From Flavobacterium silvaticum (lineage in GTDB: Bacteria > Bacteroidota > Bacteroidia > Flavobacteriales > Flavobacteriaceae): DNA of 64,000 bases. The DNA lies in assembly GCF_012911565.1 (NCBI RefSeq), contig NZ_JAAMPU010000105.1:62001-126000 (forward strand), read 5' to 3'. This document shows positions 60,997-64,000 of the stretch, in pieces. Position numbers and translations under genes: made by a program. Under the pieces are notes generated by a model. The model searched no databases and was not told the DNA's origin. It saw nothing but the letters and a program-made list of their open reading frames with translations. How positions within the stretch are numbered: position 1 is the first letter of the stretch; each line of letters begins with the position of its first letter.

Positions 60997-61749
60997 ATGG
61001 CCCGCCTGTTTTTTGCCTCATTTATATTGTTCCCCTTCTATGCATTTGCCCAGGAGCCGGAAAAACCTGAACCTATTGAAGCCGATAGACCGGATCAAAC
61101 CGAAACACCTGCCATTGTACCAAAAGGAATGTTCCAGGCCGAAACCGGTTTTGTATATGAGAAAGCGAATTCAGACGAAGAAAGTTTTGTCACACCCACC
61201 GTTTTATGGAAATACGGCGTCAATGAAAACTTCGAGCTTCGGTTGATTACTGAGTTGGAAACCCAGAAGAATCCACAAACGACCACAACAGGTTTGGCTC
61301 CTGTAAAAGTTGGTTTCAAAGCGAAATTGCTTGAGGAAAACGGCATCATTCCAAAAACCTCGATCATCGCACATTTACAGCTTCCGGATCTGGCCTCGAA
61401 GGAATTCAAAGCCGAACATTATGCCGCGTTGTTCCGGTTTACCATGCAGCACACCTTGTCGGACGATTTCAGCCTTGGCTATAATCTAGGTGCCGAATGG
61501 GACGGAAATGTGCCCGATGCGACTTTTATCTACACCTTGACCGCGGGCTATTCGATATCAGAAAAACTAGGATGCTACGCGGAAGTATTTGGATTCGCCC
61601 CAGAGGAAAGTACCACTTACCACAGTGCCGACGGCGGATTCACTTATTTGATATCGAACGATTTCATGATCGATGCCTCAGCCGGAGTAGGATTAACCGA
61701 ACTTGCGCCCGATTATTATATCTCGTTGGGCTGCTCATTCAGACTGTGA
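60997..61749 (+). CDS. Outer-membrane transporter-like protein (phenol MetA-degradation family)
   Basis: This 250-residue protein has a signal peptide (MARLFFASFILFPFYAFAQ), a short Pro/Glu linker (PEKPEPIEADRPDQTETP) and a beta-barrel-like body of alternating strands (MFQAETGFVYEKA, VGFKAKLLEENG, DFSLGYNLGAEWDG, FGFAPEESTTYHSADGG) ending in an aromatic/charged strand (YISLGCSFRL), as outer-membrane barrels do. It fits the MetA-pathway phenol-degradation/transporter family (PF13557-like), whose members are small pores of unproven substrate. Its promoter is inside the MntR-like operator, so it may pass manganese or another metal across the outer membrane. Confidence 0.78.
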   Translation: MARLFFASFILFPFYAFAQEPEKPEPIEADRPDQTETPAIVPKGMFQAETGFVYEKANSDEESFVTPTVLWKYGVNENFELRLITELETQKNPQTTTTGLAPVKVGFKAKLLEENGIIPKTSIIAHLQLPDLASKEFKAEHYAALFRFTMQHTLSDDFSLGYNLGAEWDGNVPDATFIYTLTAGYSISEKLGCYAEVFGFAPEESTTYHSADGGFTYLISNDFMIDASAGVGLTELAPDYYISLGCSFRL

Positions 61750-61817
61750 TAACTACAGCTGATGGTATCATCTGCACATCTAATTGTTAATTATTAATCG
61801 TTAATTATTCATTCCCC

Positions 61818-61825
61818 TATCTTTG
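61818..61825 (+). promoter_or_regulatory. -7 promoter element of the bacilliredoxin gene
   Basis: TATCTTTG is a perfect TANNTTTG element, 24 bp before the ATG at 61850. The TTG start at 61823 would overlap it. The usual -33 TTG was not found at the right distance. Confidence 0.5.
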
Positions 61826-61849
61826 CACTCTAACTTTAGCATAAATTTT

Positions 61850-62260
61850 ATGTATCCAGCAGATCTTGTACAACCTATGCGCGCGGAACTTTCCACCGCT
61901 GGTTTTGAAGAATTATATAGTGCCGATGCCGTCGAAAAAGCAATCGGACAAGAAGGGACAACATTGGTCGTGGTAAATTCCGTTTGTGGATGCGCCGCGA
62001 GAAATGCACGTCCGGGAGCAAGAATGAGCCTTGAAGGTTCCAAAAAACCAGATCATTTGGTAACCGTTTTTGCAGGCGTTGACCGTGAAGCCGTTGATGC
62101 AGCCCGTGAAAAAATGTTTCCGTTCCCACCATCTTCCCCAAGTATGGCTTTGTTCAAAAACGGGGAATTGGTGCATATGTTAGAGCGTCACCACATTGAG
62201 GGCCGACCGGCGGAACTGATTGCCGAAAACCTTAAAGACGCTTACGAAGAGTTTTGCTAA
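61850..62260 (+). CDS. Bacilliredoxin BrxA/BrxB family protein
   Basis: This 136-residue thioredoxin-fold protein has the family CGC motif in NSVCGCAARNARPG and the helix-strand order of the YphP/DUF1094 family (MYPADLVQPMRAELSTAGF at the start, SPSMALFKNGELVHMLERHHIEG at the end). In Bacillus these proteins remove bacillithiol from protein thiols. Whether this organism makes bacillithiol cannot be read from the window, though some Bacteroidetes have the pathway. Single-gene unit with a terminator after it. Confidence 0.9.
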   Translation: MYPADLVQPMRAELSTAGFEELYSADAVEKAIGQEGTTLVVVNSVCGCAARNARPGARMSLEGSKKPDHLVTVFAGVDREAVDAAREKMFPFPPSSPSMALFKNGELVHMLERHHIEGRPAELIAENLKDAYEEFC

Positions 62261-62284
62261 TTTCGTTACAGAAGTTACGTTAAG

Positions 62285-62311
62285 AAGGCTGCCGATTGGT
62301 GGCCTTTTTTA
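62285..62311 (+). terminator. Terminator of the bacilliredoxin gene
   Basis: AAGGCTGCC (62285-62293) pairs with GGTGGCCTT (62298-62306) with two G-U pairs and a GATT loop, followed by TTTT. The tail touches the end of the convergent glycosyltransferase gene. Confidence 0.85.
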
Positions 62312-64000
62312 TTTTGGGAAACTCGGTATGTCAAGGATAATTTTTTGTTCCGATAGAAAGTCGACAAACGGCCGAAGATGTTTTTTTGACGCATCGGAAA
62401 AATCTCCGGACAGAATCTGATACACTTCACCCGATGCGAATTCGTTGGTAAATTCGAGGTCGAACTTTGAATTGTCAATCGTCAGTCCGCAACCCGATTC
62501 CAATTTCTCAATAATCAAAGAAGGATTGATTACTTTTTGGATGCCCAATTCCGGATACGTTTTCTGCAACAATTTAAAAACCGCGCCCATAACCATCTTG
62601 CTTGTCGTAGATGACAAACAAACCCGATGTTCGCAGGCCAGTATCACTTCATAATTGCATCTCAATTCGCAATTTCCGGGTTTCCCCCATACGATTTCAG
62701 TCTGTTCCGAAAAACAACCCCAAGCACCGGGACCGGTCGGGCCGTAAATCCCGACGCTGGGAACATTATATGCTCCGGCAACGTGCGTGATTCCGGCATC
62801 ATTGCCAATATGGAATAATGCTTTGGACATCGCATTACCTACATCTTCAATTCCACCGGTCACCAAATCAATGTAATCATGCTGGCCTTGCATGAAATCA
62901 ACAGGATTTGGATCATCTGGCCCAACAATTACTTTACAGCGAAGTCCCGGGAATTCTTTGTGCAAATCCTGGATCAATTGGGCATATTTTTCTGTCGGCC
63001 ATATTTTCAGCAGAAAACCCGCACCCGGATGAATGGTGTAATAGGGGTTTTCAAAATCCGGCGTTCGGTTGAAATAGGGAAATGGTTTTACCGCCGATGG
63101 ATTCGGATGCATTTTGGCAATCGCATCGGCGTAATGACCAATGGCGTGTTGCTTCACCTTTTTATGCGTGACGTAATCGAGTTGTTCGGGATATTCGCGT
63201 CTTCCGAAAGCAGGACAATTCCCGAGCTCGATGACACGATCGAAATCTGAATTGGATGCTTCATTCCTGTCGATGAAAATCAAATCGGGAATATTTGCCT
63301 GAAGAAAATCCACCAGGCGCTTTTCAACAGCAAAAGTCACTTTATCTGAAATGCTTTTTAAAACGATAAGCGACGGAATCACAAAGAAAATATCGCCCAA
63401 TCCGCCATAGGATTTGCGGACAAGCACGTTTCCGAGCGTATTTTGTTCCGATGCCGGTTCATCTGGAATCAAACCTTCAACCGTGTCCCAGAATTTTCCC
63501 GGCGTTTCCTCCATTTCACGAATGGCACGTTGTTTATCATTCGGATAGAAATCATACGAAAACGTCCCGACACGATCATTGGCGATAATCTCGCATCCGC
63601 TTAACCAGGCTTCCGCAGCCAGTCTTCCCGATGGTTCCGGCCAATACGGCTGGCAGAAAAAGTATTTGGATTTGCCCAGAATTTCAAGAACCTGTTCATT
63701 CGGAACCGATTCCATAAAAAAGACATTCTGTGGAATTTCGCGCTGCAGTTTATTCTTTCCGTAGACTTCGAATCGTCTTTGAGGATTTTCAATCGCATAA
63801 TCTACAAATGCATTTCCGCCTTTGAGCAGGCTTAATTCACCAAAATAGGGAATAGTATGTTCCTGTTTCTCCGGATTGTCCTGGATCAGATCGACCTCGA
63901 CCGTTGGCGGCATCAATTGATAAGCCCCGATTGCTTCCCCGTAAAAATGTTTGTGGTTTTCGTAATGCTTTGGCGATTGGAAGAAGTTCATCTTCGAACC
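62309..64000 (-). CDS. Glycosyltransferase with GT4-like and GT9-like domains (partial at right edge)
   Basis: The reading frame is open at the right edge (the first ATG in view is at 63991 but codons before it are also open), so the start is probably missing. The first 200 residues seen look like the second lobe of a GT4-type glycosyltransferase: IPYFGELSLLKGGNAFVDYA, EVYGKNKLQREIP, FFCQPYWPEPSGRLAAEAWLSGCEIIANDRVG. The rest (about 210-470) is a GT9 heptosyltransferase-like part with LVRKSYGGLGDIFFVIPSL, YYTIHPGAGFLLKIWPTEKYAQLI and FHIGNDAGITHVAGAYNVPSVGIYGPTGP. Roughly 100 more residues follow. Probably adds sugars to surface polysaccharide or LPS core. Confidence 0.8.
   Translation of the reverse strand, partial: GSKMNFFQSPKHYENHKHFYGEAIGAYQLMPPTVEVDLIQDNPEKQEHTIPYFGELSLLKGGNAFVDYAIENPQRRFEVYGKNKLQREIPQNVFFMESVPNEQVLEILGKSKYFFCQPYWPEPSGRLAAEAWLSGCEIIANDRVGTFSYDFYPNDKQRAIREMEETPGKFWDTVEGLIPDEPASEQNTLGNVLVRKSYGGLGDIFFVIPSLIVLKSISDKVTFAVEKRLVDFLQANIPDLIFIDRNEASNSDFDRVIELGNCPAFGRREYPEQLDYVTHKKVKQHAIGHYADAIAKMHPNPSAVKPFPYFNRTPDFENPYYTIHPGAGFLLKIWPTEKYAQLIQDLHKEFPGLRCKVIVGPDDPNPVDFMQGQHDYIDLVTGGIEDVGNAMSKALFHIGNDAGITHVAGAYNVPSVGIYGPTGPGAWGCFSEQTEIVWGKPGNCELRCNYEVILACEHRVCLSSTTSKMVMGAVFKLLQKTYPELGIQKVINPSLIIEKLESGCGLTIDNSKFDLEFTNEFASGEVYQILSGDFSDASKKHLRPFVDFLSEQKIILDIPSFPK

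Noticed and set aside
61741..61817. TTG at 61784 as the -33 box of the bacilliredoxin promoter
   Set aside because: The spacing to the -7 element is 31 nt, outside the usual 17-23 nt.
1..64000. CRISPR arrays, insertion sequences, prophage or integrase genes
   Set aside because: No regularly spaced repeats, transposase or phage-type genes were seen on either strand.

Overview
The window looks like chromosome from a member of the Flavobacteriaceae, most likely Flavobacterium or a close relative. The signs are: secreted proteins with C-terminal type IX secretion (T9SS) sorting domains of the 'YPNP' type; promoters of the Bacteroidetes form (TTG, about 19 nt, TANNTTTG); few Shine-Dalgarno sequences; a short-chain-dehydrogenase-type threonine dehydrogenase; an OlsF-like aminolipid acyltransferase fusion; and DUF4286 next to rsmA and mgtE. 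No insertion sequence, prophage, CRISPR array or rRNA operon was seen. Most of the window is well-packed core chromosome with several short operons.

Layout. 1-2.1 kb: the start of a large secreted protein and a secreted glucose/sorbosone dehydrogenase-like protein, divergent across a 426-bp AT-rich regulatory gap. 2.1-7.8 kb: DUF1877 and an M13 peptidase; an SCO-type copper chaperone with an SRPBCC protein; an AraC regulator with an SDR. 7.9-10.6 kb: ferrous iron uptake (feoA, feoB, Cys-rich membrane partner), then tRNA-Arg(CCT) and tRNA-Asn(GTT). 10.7-12.0 kb: rseP. 12.2-17.4 kb: a tight six-gene run of oxidoreductases with a cupin and an alpha/beta hydrolase. 17.4-20.6 kb: an M1 aminopeptidase, a T9SS protein and a small membrane protein. 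20.8-28.6 kb: serS, a TPR protein, DUF4286, rsmA, mgtE, a secreted protein, and a dehydrogenase fused to a glyoxalase-fold (VOC) domain. 28.7-31.0 kb: a membrane cluster (TM2, DUF2752, DUF4870, M48 peptidase) and a TonB-like protein. 31-44 kb: OlsF-like acyltransferase, xth, an OmpA lipoprotein, a CDF metal transporter with an M28 peptidase and a zinc-finger protein, ssb, HAD phosphatase, metG. 44-53 kb: LD-carboxypeptidase, YraN, an M12B-like T9SS protease, mfd with a lipoprotein, threonine dehydrogenase. 53-64 kb: NTF2-like protein, amt, a second M13 peptidase, the mntH-mntR pair with a divergent outer-membrane protein, bacilliredoxin, and a glycosyltransferase fusion cut by the right edge.

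How genes work together. Metal handling is a recurring theme: Feo iron uptake, an NRAMP-USP fusion with its DtxR-type regulator, a CDF exporter, MgtE, and seven zinc metallopeptidases (M13 twice, M50, M1, M48, M28, M12B). The clearest regulatory reading is at 60.9-61.0 kb. There a perfect palindrome lies between divergent promoters of mntH and an outer-membrane transporter-like gene and overlaps the -7 element of the latter, which suggests that both envelope layers of manganese uptake answer to the same regulator.

The less explained items are two long structured intergenic elements (33923-34070 and 52921-53060), a terminator sequence family present in two copies with a conserved loop, two fused enzymes (dehydrogenase-VOC and GT4-GT9-like), and the TM2/DUF2752/DUF4870/M48 membrane cluster. 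All assignments come from reading the sequence and from family knowledge; no database search was run.
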